From positions 61,695,768 to 61,759,767 of the forward strand of contig NC_012874.2 of assembly GCF_000003195.3 (NCBI RefSeq): DNA of 64,000 bases, in the 5' to 3' direction. The notes beneath the pieces were generated by a model. It had not been told where the DNA came from. It did no database searches and saw nothing but the letters and a program-made list of their open reading frames with translations. Position numbers and translations under genes: made by a program. The DNA comes from Sorghum bicolor (lineage: Eukaryota; Streptophyta; Magnoliopsida; Poales; Poaceae). Below, piece after piece: positions 55,120 through 64,000 of this stretch (positions are counted from its first letter, which is position 1; each line of letters begins with the position of its first letter).

Positions 55120-56117
55120 GAGGCGGAGGGGGCTCCTTGTCATCGTTTGCCACCATTGGTTAGTCATCCTTCATTTTTATCAGAAGATGTAGATCCCATT
55201 GTTCTCTACTTGATTTAGGTTGATTTTCTCTCTGTTTATTCCTTAGCATAGTAGAGGCGAAGCTTAGGCCGAGGAAGATCGTCGTTTTGCTGCCTTTGGT
55301 GGATTTTTCCGTAGTTTTTGTTTAGATGTTGTAGATCCCATCGGTTGATGTCGTGTTTTGCATGCATTTTTGCATTTTTGATTTTCTCTTTGCTATTCTA
55401 CTTTGATTTGGCGGAGGCGAAAGCAGTGGCCGAGGCCGAGGTGGAGGCACCGGCCAGAGGTGGAGTCCATGGCTAATTTGGAGTCATAGCCTTCTCCAGT
55501 GTGGATTAGTTTCGGTGGTGAGTTTTACAGTTAGTTCGTCTCATTACAAGTTGTAGTTCATGTGTCTTGTCTTGATGTTGTTGTTTTGGAGGTGTAGTCT
55601 TAGGTCTCGTATTTGTGTTAGTTAATTTTTGATGCAGTTGTATTGGACTGTTTGCTGATGGGAATGAGCTTTGGTAGGTCATAGTCATTGTTTGCTTCGC
55701 CAAGGTAATGAATACTTTTTATATGTACTTTGTTTCATAGTTGTTTCTGTTATTCAGCTTCTCGTTGTAATGCAAGTTTGTTTCATCTTGTTTTTTTGTT
55801 TCTTATAGGTTTCATTCTTTGTGCTAGGTTCTTCTAACTATGTGCATTTACATTTTAGTTGTATAGCATTTATGGTTGTTTGTTTGGTGTAACTAGTATG
55901 CAACATTACTATAAATGAAGTTGAGCTTTGGTGTAACTAGTATGGTTGTTTGTTTGGTGTAACTAGTATTGTTGATGTTCAGTGTTCTAGGGTCAAGTTA
56001 TTGAAGAAGAAGTTGTTATGTTCTTTGACTCATAATGTATGTGTTGATTTTCTTTTTCCAAAACTTTCTATATTTTTTGTATTCACAAGTTTATTAAATT
56101 GATTTGTTAATAACTTT
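55120..56117. other. AT-rich stretch, nothing recognised apart from short repeats
   Basis: GGTGTAACTAGTAT recurs three times between 55887 and 55970, with TATGGTTGTTTGTTTGGTG repeated at 55871 and 55940. No coding match was seen. Confidence 0.4.
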
Positions 56118-56430
56118 ATGTCAAGAAGAAGAAGTTTGATGGTAGACCTAAAGTTAAGTTTCTCAAGATTTTTCATTTCAACATTTTCCAATGTGATCAA
56201 ATCTCTTTCTCCTGATCGTAAGGATGTAATTTGGAAGTTTGGATTTGGATCTTTGCTTTTGTTTGACAATTGTTTTGTGCCTAGAAATTTCATTAACTAG
56301 GTTGCTCATCTTGTGAACTATAACTCTGGCGACATAGTTGTTGATGGCAAAGTTATATCTCTTACTAAGAAGGTTGTTCATGTGGTTCTTGATCTTCCAT
56401 TTGGTGGTTTCGAGAAATGTTTCGTGTAAT
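56118..56430 (+). pseudogene. plant-mobile-domain/Ulp1-transposon-like fragment
   Basis: The frame reads VIWKFGFGSLLLFDNCFVPR, then after a TAG at 56298 SGDIVVDGKVISLTKKVVH and VVLDLPFGGFEKCF. The pattern (GFGSLL, a gap, then V-x-H-V-x-x-LPxGG) resembles the N-terminal domain of MULE/Ulp1-associated proteins in grasses. Only about 100 residues are present, with one stop. A copy of the LDLPFGG-coding segment is repeated near 56465. Confidence 0.4.
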
Positions 56431-58439
56431 GTTTGACAATTGATCTTCCATTTGAAATAGTTCTCGATCTTCCATTTGGTGGTCCTAGCACCATGGATCA
56501 TTTTGTGTAATGTTTCGTCGAATTCATAGATCATTTGGCAATTTCACTAGAATGTTCTATCAAATCCCACACAACCCAACCCAACCTTGTTAGTTTCGAG
56601 AAATATTTCATGGATCGTCCATCGAGTTTATGGAGTGACCGTTGATATTTTAAATATTTAAATTTAACCCTTAGCCTTAGGACCTAGCCGCCCTACCACA
56701 TGTTTAGATATAAATTAGTACAACAATAATCCATAATTGGATCTCTCATCAATACTCTCTATCTCGAATCACTCTCATATGCTCTTTATCTCTCAATTCA
56801 ATCAAGAGAGTTCGTCTCCAACTCTTTCAGTGTCTTCTTGCAGGTTCACCTAGGTTGTGATGAATGTTTATGTGTAGTCATGATCACCCATGGTCATTAA
56901 AACTTCTTGCCAGGCAGGCACCACTACTGTTACCACTATTTTGGGTGCTTACATGTTGCTTCACTATGGGTTGCATCTCATTTAAAATTGTGAAGTACTT
57001 AAACTTGATTCACTAAGTTAGACCAATTCACCTAAGTTAATCATAGACTCTACTTAACCAATGGGATTGGATCGATGCTTAGTTGGCTAGCTTCATTTAG
57101 ACTTGACCATTTTGTGGGCCAAGACCGAAAAAGTCTGATTATTTTGGGCCAAAAAAGTTTTGCCCATGACCATCCCATTCAACAGGTTGGGCCTAATTTT
57201 TCACGCTAGGATCAGGCCAGGCCTAGGCCTGAGCAAACCACCCACGCATTTCATAGTGTAAACTAGCAAAAAGAGTATTTCAGGCTGGGTATGGACCAAG
57301 AAGTTTTTTTCTAAACAGTGGTATCTTTGCCCAGACCCTATCCAATAATGTTCATGGGTGGGATAAAACCTAGTGGACTCAAGCCAGGCCCATGGGCCAG
57401 GCTCATTTTGCTCACGTATAGCTTTTTTAGAAGTGAAGTGTGAGCAGGAACTCACCCTTGCATGTGTACAAGCTACACTGGGGTAATTAATCACATGAAA
57501 CCTACAAGGGTATCAACTTGAATCAATTTGCTCAATGTGACTAAGGACCATCTCAATTTGAGATGATTAAGTGATGATCAATTGGTAATCTGTACTCAAG
57601 CAAGGTATAAGGTCACCGTGAGTGTTGGATCTCAAGTGGTGTAGCATGGGATAGTGAGTTTGAGTAACCACCCGTACAGACCACATGTCATGAATGGGGT
57701 TAGTAAGCCAAGTACTTGGGGTGACTCACTTATCATTGTGTAGATGTGATGGCGTTACATCGGTACCTAGTCAAACATTCATAGATTTGAGAGCCACAAT
57801 GAGGGAAGGTTAGAACCATGAGGGAACCCTTATCCTAGCATGGGTATGGTGGTTCATCCTTAGTGTCCTTGTGGGTATAGTTGTACACCTCTGTAGAGAT
57901 CTTTTTGAAAGCTTAAAGTCCTTTAGGACGGAACCTTTAGTTATTCTTACTTCTAGACTCACTATAGGGTTCATGATGAAACTTGATGACAAGATAAATT
58001 ATGATGTTGATCACTTGAAAAGTTCTTAATACAATTTGTCCATGAACTTATACTTGTTAAGAATTGAAATATGAATCATGAACGTGCCATCGTTAAAATA
58101 AACATCATGTTTTTAATGCAAAGTTACAAATGCCTATTAATCCCTGCATCCTCCCAATATTTATATGTTGGTATAATTCTAGGAGTATGCATTGTACTCA
58201 CAATGCTACTGATAAGTTGTTTTCTAGGTGCTTCTAACTTGATGACCATTAAGCCAAGCTCAATGAGGTTGAAGTATGTAGACCTCGGGACGCGCATCAC
58301 CAAAGTGGGATGCAAGTTACTCTAATGTTAGTATAAAGTGACCAAGAGAAAACTTAGTTAGAACATGGGTTACTACATATAAACATGTAAAGGTTATGTT
58401 TAAGAATACAATTCATTGTATTTTTTCTTTTATGGGCAT
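56431..58439. other. 2-kb non-coding stretch with a GGCC-rich patch
   Basis: 57105-57425 has repeated GGGCCAA, CAGGCCAGGCCTAGGCC and GGCCCATGGGCC words, similar in style to hAT subterminal regions. The rest is AT-rich. No coding match, RNA gene or clear terminus was seen. Confidence 0.35.
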
Positions 58440-59055
58440 CCGCCAAGGTGTTTGACACTTGGAAGGAAAAGCTGGATGCATTCGTGGATGAGCTGCACAC
58501 AGAGGCCAGCATGATCTACAAAACCGACATGTCAGTGGAGGCATTGCAAGAGGAGATGTCGTGCTCCACAAATCTATGAGCTAAGTGGTTCTTGACTTGG
58601 GCCCAACCACGTCAATCGACATCATACCGCCTCCATTAGTGACTGCGATGAAAGCACCTATCGGTAATCTAGTCACCGGCCCATTAGGGGCACCATGTGG
58701 AATCAAGTCACTGAAGGGTTTGAGTTCTCAACTCAATCCCCAGATTAAGGGTACGTTTGTCCCACCTAATCCCAACCCAAATCCAAAATTGCATTGTTCT
58801 CATTCTATTTGTACTCTCATGGCAGGGGTTCATGGTGGGTCAGGTGGGGGTGATGGGGTTCATGATCACCAAGTTGTTGGGGAGGTGTCAAATGTCGGTC
58901 ATCATCTTCCTAAAATGAACTTCCCTAGTTTTTATGGCAAGAACCCCAAGTTGTGGATCAGACGCTATTTAGATTATTTTAAGATGTACCCTGTCCTGTA
59001 TCAGTGGTGGATCAAGGTGGCAACCATGCACCTTTGGCAGGTAGAAAATTTTGGA
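58440..59055 (+). pseudogene. Ty3/gypsy gag N-terminal remnant
   Basis: The plus strand reads KMNFPSFYGKNPKLWIRRYL and CDYF-like DYFKMYPVLYQWWIKVATMH, the start of a gypsy capsid domain (usual form KMDFPKFDG...W-x-x-x-x-EDYF...KVATM). Upstream are a coil-like stretch (KLDAFVDELHTEASMIY) and a Gly-rich linker. It breaks off near 59055. No LTR was found. Confidence 0.6.
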
Positions 59056-59377
59056 TATTTGGGACTCCAAACAATGTGCTTCACAATTTTGTCATCCATA
59101 CATTGACTTCGTAAAAATAGGACTTGAAACATATGATACTTCTTTTCTGGTATTTCTTCATGTATTTAGCACTTGAAAGGATAATTTTGACCTTTTGTTC
59201 ATCTCCCTTGTTGAAGAAGATGGACTGATGGAGGCCAGCACTGTGTGCTCACCGTCATGGGTAGGTAAGGTTTTGGTCCTTAATTGTTCCGAACTCTCCT
59301 CAAATATCCAAATTTCTTCTCAAGGAAAAGGAGTTAAGGAAATATTGTCATGCTTGGTAATCAACTGTATTTATATC

Positions 59378-60545
59378 CACTACTACATAAATCTTACTGG
59401 AGGCAGGCAAAAATGATTAATGGGGGTGCGCAATCCATCCGCCTCTTATCAAAGGTCACGGTTAATCCGTGATCAATGGAGGCTGTTGATTTTCTCCCCT
59501 CTATAAATCAAATTAAAATAATAAACAAGTACCTGAGCCCAACACAAGCCCATACGGCTCGACATCGAGCCTAGCCATGACACCGCCATCCTGGATCCAC
59601 CACTATTATCATGTCAGGACGTGCCGCCGCTGCTTGATCCACCTGGACGCGCCCTCCGTGGAGTCCGTGTTGTCGGATCTGGTGGAGGTGGTGGAGGTCG
59701 AGCCAGATGTAGTGTAGCCCTCACTAAATCTACCTCTTGTCGTAGATCTGCTACCTCCACTGTTGATGTGCCCTTTGTAGCCATTGCTCACCGGACAAAG
59801 GTAGAGAAGCAGAGGGAGAGAGGGTTGTGCCCTACTTCGCGCTGCCCCTGCATGTGCCAGTGCCATCGTAGTAGTAGCCGCTGGACGCGCGAGGGCCCTC
59901 GCCGCCACCCACCGATGCCGGCACCATGCCGTTGCCCGTTGCCGTTGGGATGGAGAAGGGGGTGTGGATCCCACCTAGAGGAGGTGGTGCCTCGCACCTC
60001 TGGTGCACATGTCACTTCTACTGCACTCGTTGGCCACTGCGGTTGAGGGAGAGAGTGGAGGAGGAAGAGCGAGGGAGGCATGGGGAGGACGACGAAAGGG
60101 AGGGAGGGAGGGAGTGTAGGAGACGGAGAGGCAGTGGTTGGAGAGAGTGGGAGTGCAGAAGAGGGAGGAGTCGTGCTCAGGGGTCGTGTGGGAGAGGGAG
60201 GGACGGGGCACCGCTCGAGCTCAGTTTGAGAAAGAGAATGAACGAAAAACCCAAAGTCTATCTATTTATACTTAGAGACTTGGGTGGGCCTATTGGGCCG
60301 TGACCTTTTTGGAGGCAGCCTTTATAGTGTGCTCATCTTAAAAAATTTATTTTTAGAGGCGGTTGTTTTAAGATGGCTGCCTCCAAAAATAGAGATTTTT
60401 TTTGGAGGCAGTTGTTTTAATACACCCGCCTCCATAAATCAATTGTTTGTCTTAGTAAATAAAAAAATATCCATCTCCGTTAATCACAAACATTAATCGA
60501 GGCGGTTGAATTTTGTGACCATCTCCACTAATAAAAGGCACCATC
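59378..60545 (+). mobile_element. non-autonomous CACTA element, left end
   Basis: CACTACTACATAAATCTTAC at 59378 is a CACTA terminus. It is followed by GGAGGC-type subterminal repeats, which reappear in both orientations at 60310-60540 (GGAGGCAGTTGTTTT, AGAGGCGGTTGTTTT, GAGGCGGTTGAATTTTG). The middle (59560-60290) is GC-rich and gene-like but without a recognised product. The right TAGTG terminus was not found; the end given is where the subterminal repeats stop. Confidence 0.6.
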
Positions 60546-61766
60546 TTATAAAATCATTTATATTATATTGATCTAAAAATAGGTTTACCATGAAAATATA
60601 TATATTCTATAATGAACCTAGCAATAGTTGTTCATTGTCATATATTTTTTCATTTTCATAAATGTTAATACTTTCTTCTTATATAAATTTGATCAAATAT
60701 ATTCTTAATATGTCTTTTAGTAGTAAAGAAAAAGAAAAAAATAAATTTCCAATTTGTTTTCTAAGGACAAGGAGTTATGGCAACGGGTCATCCTCCCCAA
60801 CGTAACTGTTTCATAGCAGGGCACTTCCATTAAAGTGTCTTTTCATACATGGTGTGACAACACGAATTTGCCACCCCATAACATTATATGTGGCCAGAAC
60901 TATTAATTTTGAAAAAACATGTTAAAAGTAAAAATAGTATTAAAAAGGTTAAATAAGATTTAGAAAAATCACAAGCGTGGGTATAGTTTTCCAAACGGGC
61001 CAGGCCCGATGGGCCGACACGAGCACGACCCGAGAAAGCATGGCCCGGCCTGGTAACCTCCGTGCCCATGCCTGGCAGGGCCCGCCCCTGTGCCCATGAC
61101 TGGGCTGACATTTCGGCCCATGGGCTAGCATGGGCACAGCATGGCAAATCGGCCTGGCCTGCCTCAGGCACGGCATCAGCGCTGCCAGCCGTCGGATCCC
61201 CCTCCTCGGATGATGCCACTTGTTGGATTGGAGCGTTGGAGATGGCGATTATATAAGTCACTGCCGCTGCGACTGTGAACCCTAATTAATTCTCCCACTC
61301 GACCACTCCCAGTCTTAGACTCCCCAGTCCCCAGCCTCCTCTCTCCCGCTGCTGCGACTACAATTGCGAACACTAATTCATTCTCCCCAGCCTCCCCTCC
61401 CACACCAGCTGTCGCTACGATTGTGACTGCGACTTTACGAGCGAGAGCGCCTCACCTCTCTGCCTCTCTGAGTCTCTGTCAACCATGGCGAAGGGCGACC
61501 AGCAGGGTCAAGGGCAAAGGCGGCTTGCTGTCGTCCCCACTCCTTCGTCTCGCACTTCGGCAGCGGCAGCTTCATAGCCGAAGCTCCAACGATGCAGGTA
61601 AGCAACTTCTCACCTAGCCACCTCTTCTTCTCATCCTAACTCTATTCTTCAAATTTGCTAACCCTAACTCTGTTCTTCAGATCTGCTGATCCGCTATTGC
61701 TTGGAGCTACTGCTCCTTCTCCATTGCCACCCACTGTGAGGTAAGCAACCCTAACCCTAACTTCTT

Positions 61767-61837
61767 CTTCTTCTTTGCTTCTGATCTTACTTCTTCTTCT
61801 CCGATCTGACATCTTCTTCTTCTTCTTCTTCTTCTTC
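61767..61837 (+). repeat. (TTC)n-rich leader tract
   Basis: Interrupted TTC runs in the putative hAT 5' leader, just before the coding region. Confidence 0.85.
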
Positions 61838-61916
61838 TTGGGTTTTGGCAGCCATTTGAGGCTAGGGCCAGTGAGGATGCCGACCCGGCCGGCCTCCCTT
61901 TGTCTCTAAGGACACG

Positions 61917-63971
61917 ATGGAGGCTAGTGCCACTACCATGGCTGATGAGATGGAGAGGGTCCATGACCTCCCTAGGGATGACGCCGACAACATGTGTGAC
62001 GAAGAGCTAGAAGAGCTCTTTGGCCATGGAGTTGTACCTGGTGGAGTTGGTGTAGAGGACCAGGACCCCATCGACCTTGATGGTAATGAAGGTGGCGGTG
62101 GAGAAGAAGACGGTGAGAACGACGACGACGACCAAGACCAGGTATCATGCCCCTCTACCTCTGATGTGTGGCAATATTTCAAGAAGCTATTCAGGATGGG
62201 TCCCAAAGGTAAAAAGGTCAGGTATGGCGCTGTCTGCATTCATTGCAAAAAAGAGTACTCTGGTAGATCTGTGGGTGGCACTGGCCACCTCCGTCATCAT
62301 AGGGATAAATGTGCTAAGAGGCGAGAGAAAACTAGGGGGTTTAGTCAGTCTCAGATTTCATTTAATCCTGATGGTTCTATGTGTAATTAGGATTACTGTC
62401 CTATGCGCGCTCATACTAAACTGTGTAGGTTACTTGCTAGATTAGATGTTCCTATCAGCTTTGGTGAAATTGCTGCTTTTGAGGAATACATTAATAATGC
62501 TCATAATCCTAAGTTTCAGGCTGTGTCTACACATACCACCACTAGAGACTTAAACAAAATGTTTTCTGATAGAAAGAGTAAACTTGTTGAGTTACTGTCT
62601 TCTGATTCTGTTAATTGTGTGTGCCTTACCTCTGATATATGGTTTGGCAAAGCTAAATAGGATTACCTTAGTGTTGTTGCTCATTACATAAACTCTGATT
62701 GGCAATTAGAGAAGAGGGTTCTTGGTCTTGTGCTTAGTGATTGTTCCCATAATGGACAGAACATTGCTCATAGGTTTGAATCTGTTCTTGGTGAATATGG
62801 TGTGCTTGAAAAGGTGTTTGTTGTTACTTTGGACAATGTTGCATCTAATGTTTCTGCTATGCGTATGCTTAGGCCTATTTTGTCTAAATATCTTGGTCTT
62901 GAGGTCCCTACAGAGGATCCAAGACATCCTGAGTCTATGGTTAGTACTATGTTCTTGCATCAACGTTGTGCATGCCATATAATAAACCTGATTGTTAAGG
63001 AGGCACTTGATTATCTTAAACCTTTGATTGAAGCTTTTAGAACTACAATATCATTTCTAAACTCATCTAACCAAAGAATTATAGCATATAAGAACTACTG
63101 CATTGCTTCTACTTATAGGCCTAGAAAGTTTTAGTTGGACATGGATGTAAGGTGCTACATATCTCATGCTTAAGACTTTGCTTCCTCACAAGGATCCTTT
63201 CACTACTTTCATACATGCCAATTATCCTAGAGATGAGGAAGGTGAGTTGCTTCTAACTAAAGAACATTGGGCTATTGCAGAAAAAGTATTTAAGTTTCTT
63301 GAACTATTCTATGATGCTACTATTGCCTTGTCTAGTGTTTACTATCCTACATCTCCACTTATGCTTCATTATCTGGTTAAGATTGCTATACACCTGAACA
63401 ATTATGCTAATGACATTCACTTGAGAAATGTGATTCAACCTATGGTAGATAAATATAATAAATATTGGAGGGACATACCTTTGCTCTATTCTTTTGCATT
63501 CATCTTGGACCCTAGAGCTAAAATGAAGGGGTTTTCAAAAGTGTTGAGGAAGTTGATGAAACCAACCAGTACATAATACAGTGCTTACCAGGTTGGCACT
63601 AGAGCTAAGCGTACTGATGTTTACAATAAGTATGAGGAGAAATATGGAGCTGTTAGGTTGAGGAGGACTGTCCCTCAAAATCTATCTGGTAAGAAAAGGT
63701 CTACCTAGGATGAATATATGATGATGATTCTAGTTCTTCTGGTGGGGGTACTTCACTGCTGCATTCTACTCTTAATCTATCTAGAGATACATCTGCTACT
63801 GCTTTTTTGCATGCTGCTACTTCTACAGCTTCTAATGCTTCTGAACGTGTCTCATACTTGGACTATGACACTGTTAGCCAGTTGTTGGATGATTCATTTG
63901 ACATCTTGAGATGGTGGCATGAGCACAAACTAACATATCCAATGTTGTCCATCATGGCTAAAGATGTTTAA
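61917..63971 (+). pseudogene. hAT (Ac-like) transposase with BED zinc finger
   Basis: From ATG 61917 there is an acidic N-terminus, then a BED finger (CIHCKKEYSG...GHLRHHRDKC, about 62237-62312). An RNase H-like catalytic region follows (LTSDIWFGKAK; VVTLDNVASNVSAM; CACHIINLIVKEALD), then the DUF4413-like segment (FILDPRAKMKGF) and the C-terminal dimerisation block (DILRWWHEHKLTYPMLSIMA), which breaks off in a TAA at 63969. In-frame TAGs at 62388, 62658 and 63132, a shift near 63150, TAA at 63574 and a shift near 63710 disable it. The transposase would act in the nucleus at the element ends. Confidence 0.85.
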
Positions 63972-64000
63972 TTGTTTGTGTGTCTACTATATCTTCAGAA

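Larger units (their letters stand above)
60985..64000 (+). mobile_element. hAT transposon, right part cut by window edge
   Basis: A 180-bp stretch full of GGCCC, GGGCC and GGGCA words (60990-61165) is typical of the subterminal region of grass hAT elements. A leader with intron-like breaks (GCAG/GTAAGC at 61597, CAG/ATCTGC at 61680, GAG/GTAAGC at 61740) precedes the transposase, which continues to the window edge. The 8-bp target duplication cannot be tested. Confidence 0.65.

Noticed and set aside
59609..60303. Overlapping frames on both strands inside the non-autonomous CACTA element
   Set aside because: GC-rich and low-complexity, with no recognisable motif. They are left as unassigned element interior.
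61748..61762. CCCTAACCCTAAC, telomere-like
   Set aside because: Only about two units, within a hAT leader; not a telomeric array.

Overview
This window looks like repeat-dense, intergenic chromosomal DNA of a panicoid/andropogonoid grass (sorghum, Miscanthus, sugarcane or maize-like). The evidence is the transposon set: a CACTA element with TTTAGCACCGGTT subterminal repeats, a PIF/Harbinger element with a Myb-like partner gene, a Sirevirus, a Tat-lineage Ty3/gypsy element with two RNase H domains, L1-type LINE fragments, Tourist and CACTA MITEs, and a hAT element with GGCCC-rich ends. I see no bacterial-type operons, no tRNA or rRNA genes and no CRISPR. The species call is inference.

Layout: 1-4023 is the 5' part of a CACTA element (minus strand, cut by the window edge). 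4440-4655 is a second CACTA end. 4764-9025 is a full-length PIF/Harbinger element with an apparently intact two-exon DDE transposase and a broken Myb/SANT gene. 9035-14330 is a patchwork of decayed copia, MITE and LTR-like pieces. 14332-15846 is a LINE interrupted by unidentified sequence. 15860-17657 holds nothing I recognise. 17658-31351 is a Sirevirus (copia) with gag, pol and an env-like third gene; its pol is interrupted by a 1.9-kb gypsy deletion derivative (23371-25277, target duplication GAAGA) and its 3' LTR is cut in half. That cut abuts a Tat gypsy element (31352-43921) that lacks its 5' LTR.

The most interesting part of the window is between pol and the 3' LTR of the Tat element. 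There a six-exon gene runs antisense to the element (41960 to 37567), with its own TATA box and five short GT-AG introns of 74-89 bp. The six exons sum to exactly 1332 codons in one phase-consistent frame, now broken by five stop codons. Its first exon resembles the 'putative gypsy type transposon' (Transposase_28) family, and a later exon is a long coiled coil.

43922-51281 carries four exons of a degenerate saccharopine-dehydrogenase-like gene on the minus strand. Intron 2 has been invaded by a young copia element (45629-50829, target duplication CTGCA, LTRs differing at 5 of 398 positions by eye) that is nonetheless disabled. 52516-54069 is the only long gene-like frame outside the transposons, with a 75-bp intron and three 42-residue tandem repeats. 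54.5-60.5 kb holds MITEs, a plant-mobile-domain-like remnant, a gypsy gag remnant and a non-autonomous CACTA end. 60985-64000 is a hAT element with a BED-finger transposase, cut by the right edge.

Apart from the PIF transposase and possibly the 52.5-54.1 kb gene, every coding region shows stops or frameshifts. All splice sites and frame breaks were read by eye. Family assignments rest on remembered motifs, not on searches.
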